From contig JACCYU010000102.1 in NCBI GenBank assembly GCA_013696315.1, positions 1-45,190 of the forward strand: a stretch of DNA of 45,190 bases, in the 5' to 3' direction. The notes beneath the pieces are model-generated. The model was not told where the DNA came from and did no database searches. It worked only from the letters and a program-made list of their open reading frames with translations. This DNA comes from Gammaproteobacteria bacterium. Its GTDB lineage: Bacteria > Pseudomonadota > Gammaproteobacteria > JACCYU01. The position numbers and the translations under genes are program-made. Of the stretch, positions 8,420 to 17,491 are shown one piece after another; the first letter of the stretch is position 1, and every line of letters starts with the position of its first letter.

Positions 8420-10923
8420 AATTCGCGCTGCGCGAGTTCCAGAAGGCGGCCGTAAGACAACTGCTCAAGCGCCTGAAAAACGCCAAGCGAGACTTGCGGG
8501 ATGACGGCGTCGTCCAGGCTATCACCTTGTCCGCGCCAACGGCTTCCGGCAAGACCGTGATGATGACCTCCTTGATCGAGCGCATACTGTTCGGCAAGGG
8601 CGGACTGGAAGACCACGATGATCCGGATTTCCTGACCGAACCGAATGCGGTGTTCCTCTGGCTCTCCGACAGTCCGCAGTTAAACCAGCAGTCGCTGGAA
8701 AAGATGAGCGTGGCGGCGTCCGGCGAACTGATCGGTCGCCTGGAACCGGTGGAGGCCAGGTTCGACGCCGAGTACTTCGAGCCCGGATTCATCTATTTTC
8801 TGAACTCGCAGAAGTTGGGTGTGGCGGGTCTGCTGACCAAGAAGGGTGACGGCCGCCAATACTCGATCTGGGAGACGATCAACAACACCATTCAACGGCA
8901 GCAGGACCGTTTCTACGTCGTCATCGACGAGGCGCATCGCGGAATGCGCTCGAAGGCTGACGAGAATCAGGCCAAATGCATTATCCAGCGGTTTATCTTT
9001 GGCTCCGCCGACGTGCATCCCGCGCCCATCGTGATTGGCATCTCCGCTACACCTGAGCGGTTCGATGCATTACTGCCCGGTGCCGCAAGAACGCGCCACG
9101 TGGTGAACATTCCCGCAAGCGAGCCTCGCGACGCAGGACTCATCAAGGATTTCATCCTGATGTGCCACAACGACGACGATCAGCCAACCGAATGGACCTT
9201 GCTGGCCGGCGCCTGTATAGAGTTCAAGCGTATCTCGGACGAGTGGGAACGTTACTGCGCGGCAAACGATGAGCGGAGCACGGTTCGGCCCGTGCTTGTG
9301 ATTCAGGTCGAAGATGCGGGACAGGGCGGCGACGCCACGCAATCGAAAACGTCGCTGGCGAAACTGCTGGGGGTGGTCAAGAAGCAACTGCCAGATCTGA
9401 AGCCCGTTAACTTTGCTCATTGTCTGGAATCCGGAAAATTGCTTACGGCTGACGGCATTGACATTCGCTACGTCGAGCCGCACCGGATCGAGCATGATGA
9501 ATATTGCCGAATAGTCATCTTCAAGATGGCGCTGACAACAGGGTGGGACTGTCCGCGCGCGGAAGTAATGATGTCTTTCCGCAGGGCCGAGGACGCCACG
9601 TACATCGCACAGCTTGTGGGCCGCATTGTGCGCACGCCACTCGCGCGCAGGATGGCGGGTAACGATTTACTCAATAGCGTGATGCTGTTCTTGCCGTTCT
9701 ATCGCCGCGCGCAAGTGCAGGCCGTCGTGGAGCGGCTGCAAGGCGATGGCGGTGAATCCAAGGGCGCTGACGCGGGCGACCAGAGCGAGTTTCAGACACT
9801 CACAGTAGCGCCGGGCAAAGAAACACTACTGGATATTTACCGCAAGTTGCCCACTTACACGTCGCAAGAAGGTCGCAAAGTCGCGGACATCCGCCGCGCG
9901 TTGCGCTTTTGTTTCGAGCTCGCCTACGATGGCTGGCAAGATGAGGCCGTAGCGATCCGTGACGGGCTACGCGCAAAGCTGCTGCAAATCGGCAATGCAC
10001 ATCGCGAGGATGCCGATTTCATGCGGAAGTGTGAGGGATTGTCGACAATTACATATCGCGTGCTGCGGGTTGAAAACGGCGCCCTCAAGCCGGACGACCA
10101 AGGTGAGCAAACAAGCTTGCCGGTCACGGAGCAAGACGTGGAGACGGTATTCTCCCGCAGCTTCGTGACGCTCACCGAAGAGCTGGCCCGCTCATACGTC
10201 TCAGCGCGGTATGACGTAAGTGATCCCAATGCGCAGTTCTGGCGCTGCAAGCTGGAGTTGTTTCTGCTTTCGCAGGATGAGAGCGTTGTAAACAAGATTG
10301 AACGTGAGGCTATCAAGCTCATTGAAGACATCTACGAGCGCAAAAAGCCGGACATCGCCAAGCTGTCTACCGAACGGAAAGCCGCATACCGCCGGATTGC
10401 GCAGATGAGCCGTCACTTCAAGGCAACGGAGCCTTCAATACCCGATCCGGTGCGGCAAAAGACGGACAAGGATGGCCAGTTACTTTCGGATCATTTGTTT
10501 GTCACGGAGCAGGGCGAATTCAAGGCAGCGCTGAACACCTGGGAGAAGCCAGTGCTCGACAATGTTCTCATCGCACCGGATTTTCTGGGCTGGCTGCGCA
10601 ACTACCCACGCAAACCGTGGAGCATTGCGTATACCTATAAAAACAAAGGAGTGGACACGCCCGGTTATCCTGACTTCGTGGTGTTCCGGGAACAAGGCGA
10701 GCACATCGTCGTCGACCTGCTGGAGCCTCATCAAGGCGCGGATGCACTCGCCAAAGCGCATGGTCTATGCCGGTTCGCGGAGCAACACGGCGGCCAATTC
10801 GGGCGCATCGAATTCATCAGGGTCGAGGGCAACCAGATAAAGCGGCTTGACGTCAATACAGGGAGTGTGCGATCAAAGGTGCTTGCGACAAATGTGGATG
10901 GAGCATTGGACACATTAATTTAA
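8416..10923 (+). CDS. Type III-like restriction subunit (Res), DEAD/DEAH-type helicase
   Basis: An 835-residue superfamily 2 helicase. Walker A is PTASGKT (about residues 41-47), Walker B is IDEAH (about 170-174), motif III is SATPER, and motif VI is QLVGRIVR near residue 400. The C-terminus has a PD-(D/E)xK-like layout: PDFVVF with Asp753, then VVDLLEPH with Asp767, but the Lys normally two residues after the second acid is Leu769. The ATP-dependent motor looks intact; whether it cuts DNA in the classical way is uncertain. Its start overlaps the mod stop by 4 bp, so the two are translationally coupled and should form a Mod-Res complex. Confidence 0.87.
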   Translation: MKFALREFQKAAVRQLLKRLKNAKRDLRDDGVVQAITLSAPTASGKTVMMTSLIERILFGKGGLEDHDDPDFLTEPNAVFLWLSDSPQLNQQSLEKMSVAASGELIGRLEPVEARFDAEYFEPGFIYFLNSQKLGVAGLLTKKGDGRQYSIWETINNTIQRQQDRFYVVIDEAHRGMRSKADENQAKCIIQRFIFGSADVHPAPIVIGISATPERFDALLPGAARTRHVVNIPASEPRDAGLIKDFILMCHNDDDQPTEWTLLAGACIEFKRISDEWERYCAANDERSTVRPVLVIQVEDAGQGGDATQSKTSLAKLLGVVKKQLPDLKPVNFAHCLESGKLLTADGIDIRYVEPHRIEHDEYCRIVIFKMALTTGWDCPRAEVMMSFRRAEDATYIAQLVGRIVRTPLARRMAGNDLLNSVMLFLPFYRRAQVQAVVERLQGDGGESKGADAGDQSEFQTLTVAPGKETLLDIYRKLPTYTSQEGRKVADIRRALRFCFELAYDGWQDEAVAIRDGLRAKLLQIGNAHREDADFMRKCEGLSTITYRVLRVENGALKPDDQGEQTSLPVTEQDVETVFSRSFVTLTEELARSYVSARYDVSDPNAQFWRCKLELFLLSQDESVVNKIEREAIKLIEDIYERKKPDIAKLSTERKAAYRRIAQMSRHFKATEPSIPDPVRQKTDKDGQLLSDHLFVTEQGEFKAALNTWEKPVLDNVLIAPDFLGWLRNYPRKPWSIAYTYKNKGVDTPGYPDFVVFREQGEHIVVDLLEPHQGADALAKAHGLCRFAEQHGGQFGRIEFIRVEGNQIKRLDVNTGSVRSKVLATNVDGALDTLI

Positions 10924-11031
10924 CAATTCGTGAGAGGGACGGCGATTTGTGAATTCCGTCATTGCGGTTCTGCAGGCTCTAGCCTCGTATCCAGGCCGCG
11001 GTTAAGTGTTTATTCATCACCGACGCTCGAA

Positions 11032-11340
11032 ATGATTAATTCCGCTGTTAACATCCCGCACGAACGTATGGCGGACCTGTGTCGCCGGTACGGCATCCGC
11101 AGTCTTTCTTTATTCGGGTCTGCAACCCGAGCCGACTTCAGACCAGACAGCGACATCGATGTATTAGTCGAGTTTGAGAAGAACGCGGAAGCAAGTCTTT
11201 TTGATCTGGTCGAGATCGCGCGCGAGTTGTCGGAGCTATTTGGCAATCGTGCTGTCGACGTGGTCACGCCGGCAGTCTTACGCAATCCATATCGACGGCG
11301 GGCGATACTCAAAGACCTGGAGCGCGTGTATGGCGTCTGA
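11032..11340 (+). CDS. mntA: MntA-type minimal nucleotidyltransferase (cassette copy 1), lacking an adjacent HepT
   Basis: A 102-residue MNT protein with the motif GSx10DxD (Gly29-Ser30, then Asp41 and Asp43 in DSDIDVLVEF), as in MntA antitoxins that AMPylate and silence HepT RNase toxins. The start is placed at ATG 11032 because the paralogue at 14947 begins the same way; the frame is open further upstream. It is identical to that paralogue at 87 of 102 residues (counted by eye). In copy 2 a hepT gene overlaps the end of mntA, but here similarity stops at the last codons and no hepT follows. It is therefore an orphan antitoxin, or it acts on another HEPN protein. Confidence 0.88.
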   Translation: MINSAVNIPHERMADLCRRYGIRSLSLFGSATRADFRPDSDIDVLVEFEKNAEASLFDLVEIARELSELFGNRAVDVVTPAVLRNPYRRRAILKDLERVYGV

Positions 11341-11386
11341 GTAGCGGGAGCGACGTCCAAGCGGGAGGGAATTGAGCTTTACGCTG

Positions 11387-11414
11387 TGTAGCTCAATCGG
11401 CTACAATTGTAGCC
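11387..11414 (+). promoter_or_regulatory. Palindromic operator upstream of wHTH-MNT copy 1
   Basis: GGCTACAATTGTAGCC (11399-11414) is a perfect 16-bp palindrome. A third half-site TGTAGC at 11387-11392 gives three spaced TGTAGC/GCTACA units. The dyad ends 23 bp before the proposed GTG start of a protein with an N-terminal winged helix, so it is the natural candidate for its own operator (inference). Confidence 0.65.
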
Positions 11415-11437
11415 CAAAAGGCCACAAGAAGTCCCTA

Positions 11438-12088
11438 GTGATCACAAAGAATCCTATTGATCTTGGAGCTTTGTTCTTTGGTGCTTACCGCCGTCAAGTC
11501 CTCGCTTTGTTGCTGCTCCATCCGGATGAATCATTTCACCTGCGAGAGATAGCGCGGATCACCAATACGCAACCGGGCACGTTGAGACGCGAACTCGCGC
11601 TGCTTGCGGATGCTGGGGTAATCAAACGCGAGAAGATCGGGAATCAGGCACATTACCAGGCCAACCCAGCCTGCCCTATTTATGAGGACTTACGCGGCAT
11701 TTTAAGGAGAACCGCCGGTGTCGCCGATGTGCTCAAGGGCGCGCTTCAGCCTCTCAGCGAGAAAATCGTCGCTGCGTTTGTTTATGGCTCTGTGGCGCGT
11801 GGCGATGAGCGCGCGGGGAGCGATCTCGACCTTATGGTCATAGGTGAGGTTAAACTCGTCGAGTTAGTTGAAGCTCTTACCAAGGCTGCGGAGACGCTCC
11901 GACGGGAAATCAACCCCAACGTCTATTCGCGGCGCGAGTTCCGTACCAGGCTCACAGCGGGCGAACCATTTTTGCGGCGCGTGATGGACGATAAGAAAAT
12001 TCTCTTTATTGGCGCTGAAGATGACCTTAGACAACTTGCTTCGAATCGGAAAGCTCAAACCACACACACCAGACAAGGCCGAGATTGA
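11438..12088 (+). CDS. Winged-helix nucleotidyltransferase (wHTH-MNT), cassette copy 1
   Basis: A 216-residue two-domain protein. Residues about 15-75 form a winged helix-turn-helix (RRQVLALLLLHP, then LREIAR, then GTLRRELALLADAGVI). Residues about 105-200 form an MNT nucleotidyltransferase with GSx10DxD (Gly117-Ser118, Asp129, Asp131). It probably both represses its operon through the palindrome upstream and modifies the HEPN partner encoded next. GTG 11438 is chosen because it aligns with the start of the paralogue at 15635; earlier in-frame starts would run through the palindrome. Its 3' end overlaps the HEPN gene by 68 bp in another frame, so the two are tightly coupled. Confidence 0.82.
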   Translation: MITKNPIDLGALFFGAYRRQVLALLLLHPDESFHLREIARITNTQPGTLRRELALLADAGVIKREKIGNQAHYQANPACPIYEDLRGILRRTAGVADVLKGALQPLSEKIVAAFVYGSVARGDERAGSDLDLMVIGEVKLVELVEALTKAAETLRREINPNVYSRREFRTRLTAGEPFLRRVMDDKKILFIGAEDDLRQLASNRKAQTTHTRQGRD

Positions 12089-12461
12089 GCGCCTGCTGGC
12101 GGCGGCGGAACGCGCGTTGAAAGACGCTAATATGTCGCGCATAAGTTCCGATGGACGTCTTGATCTTGCCTATCGTGCCATCATGCAGACAGCGCTCGTC
12201 GCACTACTCGCAAACGGTTTCCGTCCGTCTACAGGTGAACCTGGTCACCATCAGCTTCTGATCCAAGCGCTGCCCAAGACTCTGGGTTTACCTGCTGAAC
12301 GCGTTCGCTTGCTCGACGCATTCCGGGCCGCGCGGAATCGAAGCGATTACGACGGGGTCCCTGTGTCGCATGCGGTGGCGCGGGAATGCGTTGAGGAGGC
12401 GCGCCTTCTACTTGAAGGCTTGCGTGCATGGCTTTCTATTAATCGTCCCGAACTCGTATAA
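12021..12461 (+). CDS. HEPN-domain protein, partner of wHTH-MNT (cassette copy 1)
   Basis: A 146-residue all-helical HEPN-type protein. The recognisable core is DGRLDLAYRAIMQTALVAL followed by RAARNRSDYDG, the position of the HEPN RNase motif. Here the motif is RNxxDY and lacks the usual His of Rx4-6H, as in many HEPN proteins paired with nucleotidyltransferases. It may be an RNase toxin or a binding partner controlled by nucleotide addition. The start is ATG 12021, inside the end of the wHTH-MNT gene. It is intact, unlike its copy-2 counterpart, and ends 12 bp before hsdM. Confidence 0.75.
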   Translation: MTLDNLLRIGKLKPHTPDKAEIERLLAAAERALKDANMSRISSDGRLDLAYRAIMQTALVALLANGFRPSTGEPGHHQLLIQALPKTLGLPAERVRLLDAFRAARNRSDYDGVPVSHAVARECVEEARLLLEGLRAWLSINRPELV

Positions 12462-12473
12462 GCTCACGCCATA

Positions 12474-14088
<1,615 letters not shown>

Positions 14089-14095
14089 GTTCTTA

Positions 14096-14656
14096 TCATT
14101 TGATCTCCCAGGTCGTGTTATGCGGGATATCCATCGCGGTGTAGCCGCCGGGGCCAACCAGATCAGGCATTGGTAAACAAGCAAATGGCTCACGCCCGGT
14201 GATGCCCGCGTATTTGCCGGTGCCGCCCGTGATGATATGGGTGCCACAATCCATCTTCGGCTGCGACTTGTCGATGTCGCGCGTATCGAACGTCGAGAAT
14301 ATGACGTCACCGTCGGTATCGGTCAGTGCACAGGCGCCATCAATGTATTGCTTGTCGCCCGACGCAACGCTCAGCGCTGCGCAACGGGCTGACATGTTGT
14401 CGAGCATCTTCTCTCCCTTCATGTTTTCGGTGGTCCCGACCGCCTCCAGCGTGGTGACCTTACCGACGCCGGGAACGTCAATGGTCTGCAGAGGCCGAAA
14501 AATGAAGTGCGTCACGTAGGGCGTGGTCCCCTTCGTTGCCATCGGATCTGCTAGGACGACCCCGGGGGCAAAGGACATGACTACCCCGGAGAGAAGCGCG
14601 GTTTTGACAAGGGCTGCGACGGTTGCCGCGATTATGCTCAGGTTCATGGCTTTCAT
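14096..14656 (-). CDS. Exported hypothetical protein with an allene oxide cyclase/dirigent-like GTGKYAG motif
   Basis: A 186-residue protein with an N-terminal signal peptide of about 36 residues ending near VVLADP. The string GGTGKYAGITG resembles the GTGKYxGxxG loop of allene oxide cyclase and dirigent beta-barrels, so a small exported barrel is likely; the likeness rests on this short motif only. Three later Cys residues (GACALT, MDCGTH, FACLPM) could form disulfides. AAGGAGG (plus-strand positions 14662-14668) lies five bases upstream of the ATG, so it is well translated. It sits alone between the IS remnant and cassette copy 2. No link to defence is evident. Confidence 0.7.
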   Translation of the reverse strand: MKAMNLSIIAATVAALVKTALLSGVVMSFAPGVVLADPMATKGTTPYVTHFIFRPLQTIDVPGVGKVTTLEAVGTTENMKGEKMLDNMSARCAALSVASGDKQYIDGACALTDTDGDVIFSTFDTRDIDKSQPKMDCGTHIITGGTGKYAGITGREPFACLPMPDLVGPGGYTAMDIPHNTTWEIK

Positions 14657-14946
14657 TGGTGCCTCCTTCTCGGATTGATTATGAGTACTAAGCTTTTTGG
14701 TTCATTCAGCACGTTCCTCCAGTGTGAGAGACGCGCGCTAAGTCACGGCGTTGACGCCACTATCGATCCAGGTACATGGCCGGGGGAGTCTCATCCCAAG
14801 CTGGACCTGATCACGATGTAAAGCACTGTCAAGGAATAAGATAGAAAGAACTTGCCTAGTTGTGGTAATTCAAGCGATGACTTTGGATATTATGAGCGCG
14901 CGTGAAAGTTTAAGTGGGAGTTGGCGCCGAGCTGATACAGATGGCA

Positions 14947-15255
14947 ATGACTAACTCCGCCATCGAGGTGCCACACGAACAAATAGCGGATCTCTGTCGC
15001 CGGTTCGGCATCCGCAGCCTGTCCCTGTTCGGGTCCGCGACACGAGACGACTTTCGGCCGGATAGCGACATCGACGTATTGGTCGAGTTTGAAGAGACTG
15101 CGCAAGCAAGTCTTTTTGATCTGGTCGAGATCGAGCGCGAGTTGTCGGAGCTATTTGGCAATCGTGCGGTCGACGTGGTCACGCCGGCCATCTTCCGCAA
15201 TCCGTATCGACGGCGGGCGATACTCAAAGACCTGGAGCGCGTGTATGGCCCCTGA
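14947..15255 (+). CDS. mntA: MntA-type minimal nucleotidyltransferase (cassette copy 2)
   Basis: A 102-residue paralogue of the gene at 11032 with the same GSx10DxD motif (GSATRDDFRPDSDID). In characterised HepT-MntA pairs this protein transfers AMP units onto the Tyr of the HepT Rx4HxY motif and blocks its RNase activity. The start at ATG 14947 matches the paralogue; ATG 14941 and GTG 14914 are in frame too. The hepT reading frame begins at 15245, overlapping the end of this gene by 11 bp, but hepT is broken. This antitoxin gene has outlived its toxin. Confidence 0.88.
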   Translation: MTNSAIEVPHEQIADLCRRFGIRSLSLFGSATRDDFRPDSDIDVLVEFEETAQASLFDLVEIERELSELFGNRAVDVVTPAIFRNPYRRRAILKDLERVYGP

Positions 15256-15594
15256 AGACCGCAACGCCGCTTACGAATGGGACGTGCTCGAAGCGGCGAA
15301 GGACGTGGTCGAGTTGATGGCTGGCAAGACTCGCCAAGATTAGCATGCGAACAAAATGCTTCGCATGGCGGTGGAACGCGGACTGGCGAGGCGGCAGGCA
15401 GAGTGTCGAAGCCGTTCCAGGATCAGCATCCAGAAGTTCCGTGGCGGAACACTATCGGGCAGCGTAACGTGCTGGCACATCAGTACGGCAAGATCGGCTA
15501 CGACTTGTTGTACCCGACCGCGACGCGGGATGTGCTGCGTTGTATCGAGGTGCTTCCCAAGCTGTTACCGCCCTCTTTTGAATTTCGTAGTTGA
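15245..15594 (+). pseudogene. hepT: HepT-type HEPN RNase toxin, inactivated (cassette copy 2)
   Basis: The pieces reassemble into a HepT protein: MAPEDRNAAYEWDVLEAA and VVELMAGKTRQD, then an in-frame amber codon (15341-15343), then NKMLRMAVERGL in the same frame. Near 15380 the frame shifts, apparently through a deletion of about 10 bp, and continues as GEAAGRVSKPFQDQHPEVPW and IGQRNVLAHQYGKIGYDLL. The catalytic Rx4HxY motif (RNVLAHQY) survives, but behind the stop and the frameshift. No functional toxin should be made. It follows mntA with overlap, the normal order for this pair. Confidence 0.85.
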
Positions 15595-15605
15595 AGGCTT
15601 GAGTG

Positions 15606-15641
15606 TACCCAATAAGGGAATTATCATTCCCAATATGGGTA
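15606..15641 (+). promoter_or_regulatory. Operator-like paired repeats at the start of wHTH-MNT copy 2
   Basis: Two copies of CCCAATAWGGG (15608-15618, ending AAGGG; 15629-15639, ending ATGGG) lie 21 bp apart, each a short dyad. Together they form a larger inverted repeat from TACCCA to TGGGTA with inner arms GGGAAT/ATTCCC. The second copy contains the proposed ATG start. The position matches that of the palindrome before the copy-1 gene, but the sequence is entirely different. Confidence 0.6.
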
Positions 15642-16240
15642 TCAAACGAAAAGGCCTGTCTGATGCGTTGTTCACCGCAACCCAGCGTCGCGTGCTTGGC
15701 TTGCTGTTCGGTAATCCAGACCGTAGTTACTACGTGAACGAAATCCTGCGTTTCGCCGATATGGGCATCGGAGCGGTGCAGCGCGAGCTTGAGAGTTTGG
15801 AAGCTGCTGGCTTGTTGAATGTCACGAAAATCGGCAATCAGAAGCATTACCAGGCTAACCGGCAATCGCCCATATTCGAAGAGCTTCGCGCCATTGTCAT
15901 CAAGGCTTTTGGCGTGGCTGACGTGCTCCGTGTGGCACTGGCGTCGCTCGCCGGGCATGTGCAAGCTGCCTTCATCTATGGCTCGGTCGCGAAGGGAACG
16001 GACACCGCAAGCAGCGACATTGACGTTATGGTCGTCGGTCATGATATTTCCTGCCCGGACGTCATTGGCGCACTTGAAGAAAGCGAAAAGGCGCTCGGGC
16101 GTGCCATCAATCCAACCCTCTACAATCGGCAAGAACTCCAGCGCAAACTAGCGGCGGGTAATGCGTTCCTCAACAGGGTTTTTAAGCAACCCAGAATCTT
16201 TCTGATCGGGTCTGACGATGACATCAAAGCCTCTCGATAA
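15635..16240 (+). CDS. Winged-helix nucleotidyltransferase (wHTH-MNT), cassette copy 2
   Basis: A 201-residue paralogue of the copy-1 protein with the same architecture. The winged helix covers residues about 12-75 (TQRRVLGLLFGNPDRSYYV, GAVQRELESLEAAGLL) and the MNT domain has GSx10DxD (Gly116-Ser117, Asp128, Asp130). Similar blocks include KIGNQKHYQAN and AFIYGSVAKG. The ATG at 15635 lies within the repeat that probably acts as operator; a TTG about 12 codons upstream is an alternative start. It overlaps the start of the following HEPN gene by 23 bp. It looks intact although its HEPN partner is broken, so it may persist as a regulator or as a source of cross-talk. Confidence 0.8.
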   Translation: MGIKRKGLSDALFTATQRRVLGLLFGNPDRSYYVNEILRFADMGIGAVQRELESLEAAGLLNVTKIGNQKHYQANRQSPIFEELRAIVIKAFGVADVLRVALASLAGHVQAAFIYGSVAKGTDTASSDIDVMVVGHDISCPDVIGALEESEKALGRAINPTLYNRQELQRKLAAGNAFLNRVFKQPRIFLIGSDDDIKASR

Positions 16241-16638
16241 CCTTGTGCGGGCGGCAGCCTCAAGAAAGAGGCGGGAAGCCAACAGGAAGTCGACGGCCTG
16301 GTGCGGTCGGCGCGAAATCGGCTACGCGACGCACAAATCGAGGGACTTTCATTCGATAGCCGGTTCGATCTCACATACAACGCCTCGCACGCGCTGGCGC
16401 TCGCGGCACTGCGCTGGCACGGCTATCGATCGGAAAATCGCTACCTGGTTTTTCAATGCCTGGAGCACACATTGCGCATCAACCCCGAGAGTGGAAAGTC
16501 CTTGCGAAGTGCCATCAGCGGTGCAACGCGGCGGAATATGAGGGTTACTTGGAAGCAGATGAACAGTTAGTAATTGACCTCACCAGGATTACGCACATGT
16601 TGCTTGAAAAAGTTTCGGCCATGGTGCCGGTGTCATGA
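16218..16638 (+). pseudogene. HEPN-domain partner of wHTH-MNT copy 2, frameshifted
   Basis: The start is normal (MTSKPLDNLVRA). The frame shifts near 16252, continues as SLKKEAGSQQEVDGLVRSA and the HEPN core FDSRFDLTYNASHALALAAL, then shifts again near 16490 into KVLAKCHQRCNAAEYEGYLE and a normal C-terminus ending at the TGA at 16636. Read across all three frames it is a complete HEPN protein with RCNAAEY at the motif position, like RNRSDY in copy 1. Two independent small indels make it a pseudogene unless the assembly is wrong here. The stop overlaps the ATG of the next remnant. Confidence 0.8.
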
Positions 16639-16906
16639 ATTCAGTAACCATCGTCCAGAAGCCCTGATACTGCTGCAAGCGCAACCCCCCGAGGCTCGGC
16701 CAGAGCCTCGCCCGTTCGCCCTGGCACGCGAACGCTCATATGTTCGCGAGAAATCCCGGCTCACCCTGCGCGATGACGGCCTTCGTACGGCGATTACGTC
16801 GAGCATTTGACGTTTCTGTGTTCCTGAAGATGGCGGACGAGCAGTCCAAGCCGCCGTTCGATAAGCCCGTGCCGATTCCCGCCAAATACGCGGCCAAGAG
16901 CCAGTG
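16635..16906 (+). pseudogene. hsdM: HsdM remnant (cassette copy 2)
   Basis: The first 27 bp almost match the start of the copy-1 hsdM (MNSVTIVQK against MNSATIVQK). About 90 bp of unrelated DNA with two hairpins follows. From about 16765 similarity resumes: the codons for LRDDGL, YGDYVEHLTFL (with a small indel), then FLKMADEQSKPPFDKPVPIP, before the frame ends at 16906. Only the first 60 or so residues of an HsdM are represented, and no catalytic motif remains. Its presence shows that copy 2 once had the same gene order as copy 1. Confidence 0.82.
16690..16748. repeat. Two adjacent hairpins inside the hsdM copy-2 remnant
   Basis: CGAGGCTC-GGCCA-GAGCCTCG (16690-16710, perfect 8-bp arms) is followed by CGCGAAC-GCTCATAT-GTTCGCG (16727-16748, perfect 7-bp arms). 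They lie in a segment that has no match in the copy-1 hsdM. The pair resembles a small REP-like or palindromic insertion element; the class is unknown. Confidence 0.55.
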
Positions 16907-16987
16907 AACGGCGACGGTCTCCGTGGCCTCGCCCCAAGCGACATTGCTGCCACGCTCGAATACCATTGTTTCCCGAAGAAGTTTCCC

Positions 16988-17485
16988 CTACCACCGCTCC
17001 TTTTCCCACCGCTCCGGGTTTGCCCAGTATCTGCTGTTGAGCCAGTCGGGGGTGAGCTTGTAATCGTAGATGTCGTAGTGATAGAGGTTCAGCGGTTTGC
17101 CCTCGATCGTGTAATGCCGCACTTGCCGCAGGCCATACGCGATCAGCTCCTCATTGCGCCAGTGGCTGATCGATTGCGGCCAGGTGTCACCGATGGCAAC
17201 GGTGGCGTAGGTCACTTCGGCATGTAGATCGCGCAGGCGGGCGATTAGCTGGCCCGCGTCGCGTTTATTCAGTTGTTCCATAACGCCGGTGACGATCGCG
17301 AGGCGGCTGCGCGCGATGGCGAAATCTTCGTGTAGCAATTCGGCCGCGGATACGAACCTGCAATCCGCGCCAAGCGTGCGCCGCGTCAGTTCGGCGCGCA
17401 ACGGTTCATCCGCCGGCATCACCCCCAGTATCGAGCCTGGTCGCAGCCGTTCGACGATCCCGATGATGTCGGCGCGCCAGTCCAT
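16988..17485 (-). CDS. DUF6231-like hypothetical protein
   Basis: A 165-residue protein. The N-terminal part resembles a Rossmann-like fold without a clear cofactor motif (RPGSILGVMPADEP), and the C-terminus LNSRYWANPERWEKERW matches the Trp-rich tail that I recall from DUF6231 proteins of Gammaproteobacteria, which often lie beside rnd. It starts 6 bp after the rnd stop, so the two form an operon and may be functionally linked; no reaction is known. It marks the right edge of the defence island. Confidence 0.65.
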   Translation of the reverse strand: MDWRADIIGIVERLRPGSILGVMPADEPLRAELTRRTLGADCRFVSAAELLHEDFAIARSRLAIVTGVMEQLNKRDAGQLIARLRDLHAEVTYATVAIGDTWPQSISHWRNEELIAYGLRQVRHYTIEGKPLNLYHYDIYDYKLTPDWLNSRYWANPERWEKERW

Positions 17486-17491
17486 GCGGAT

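Noticed and set aside
10930-11031. Earlier start for MntA copy 1
   Set aside because: The paralogue and the family size support ATG 11032; the extra 34 residues show no similarity to the family.
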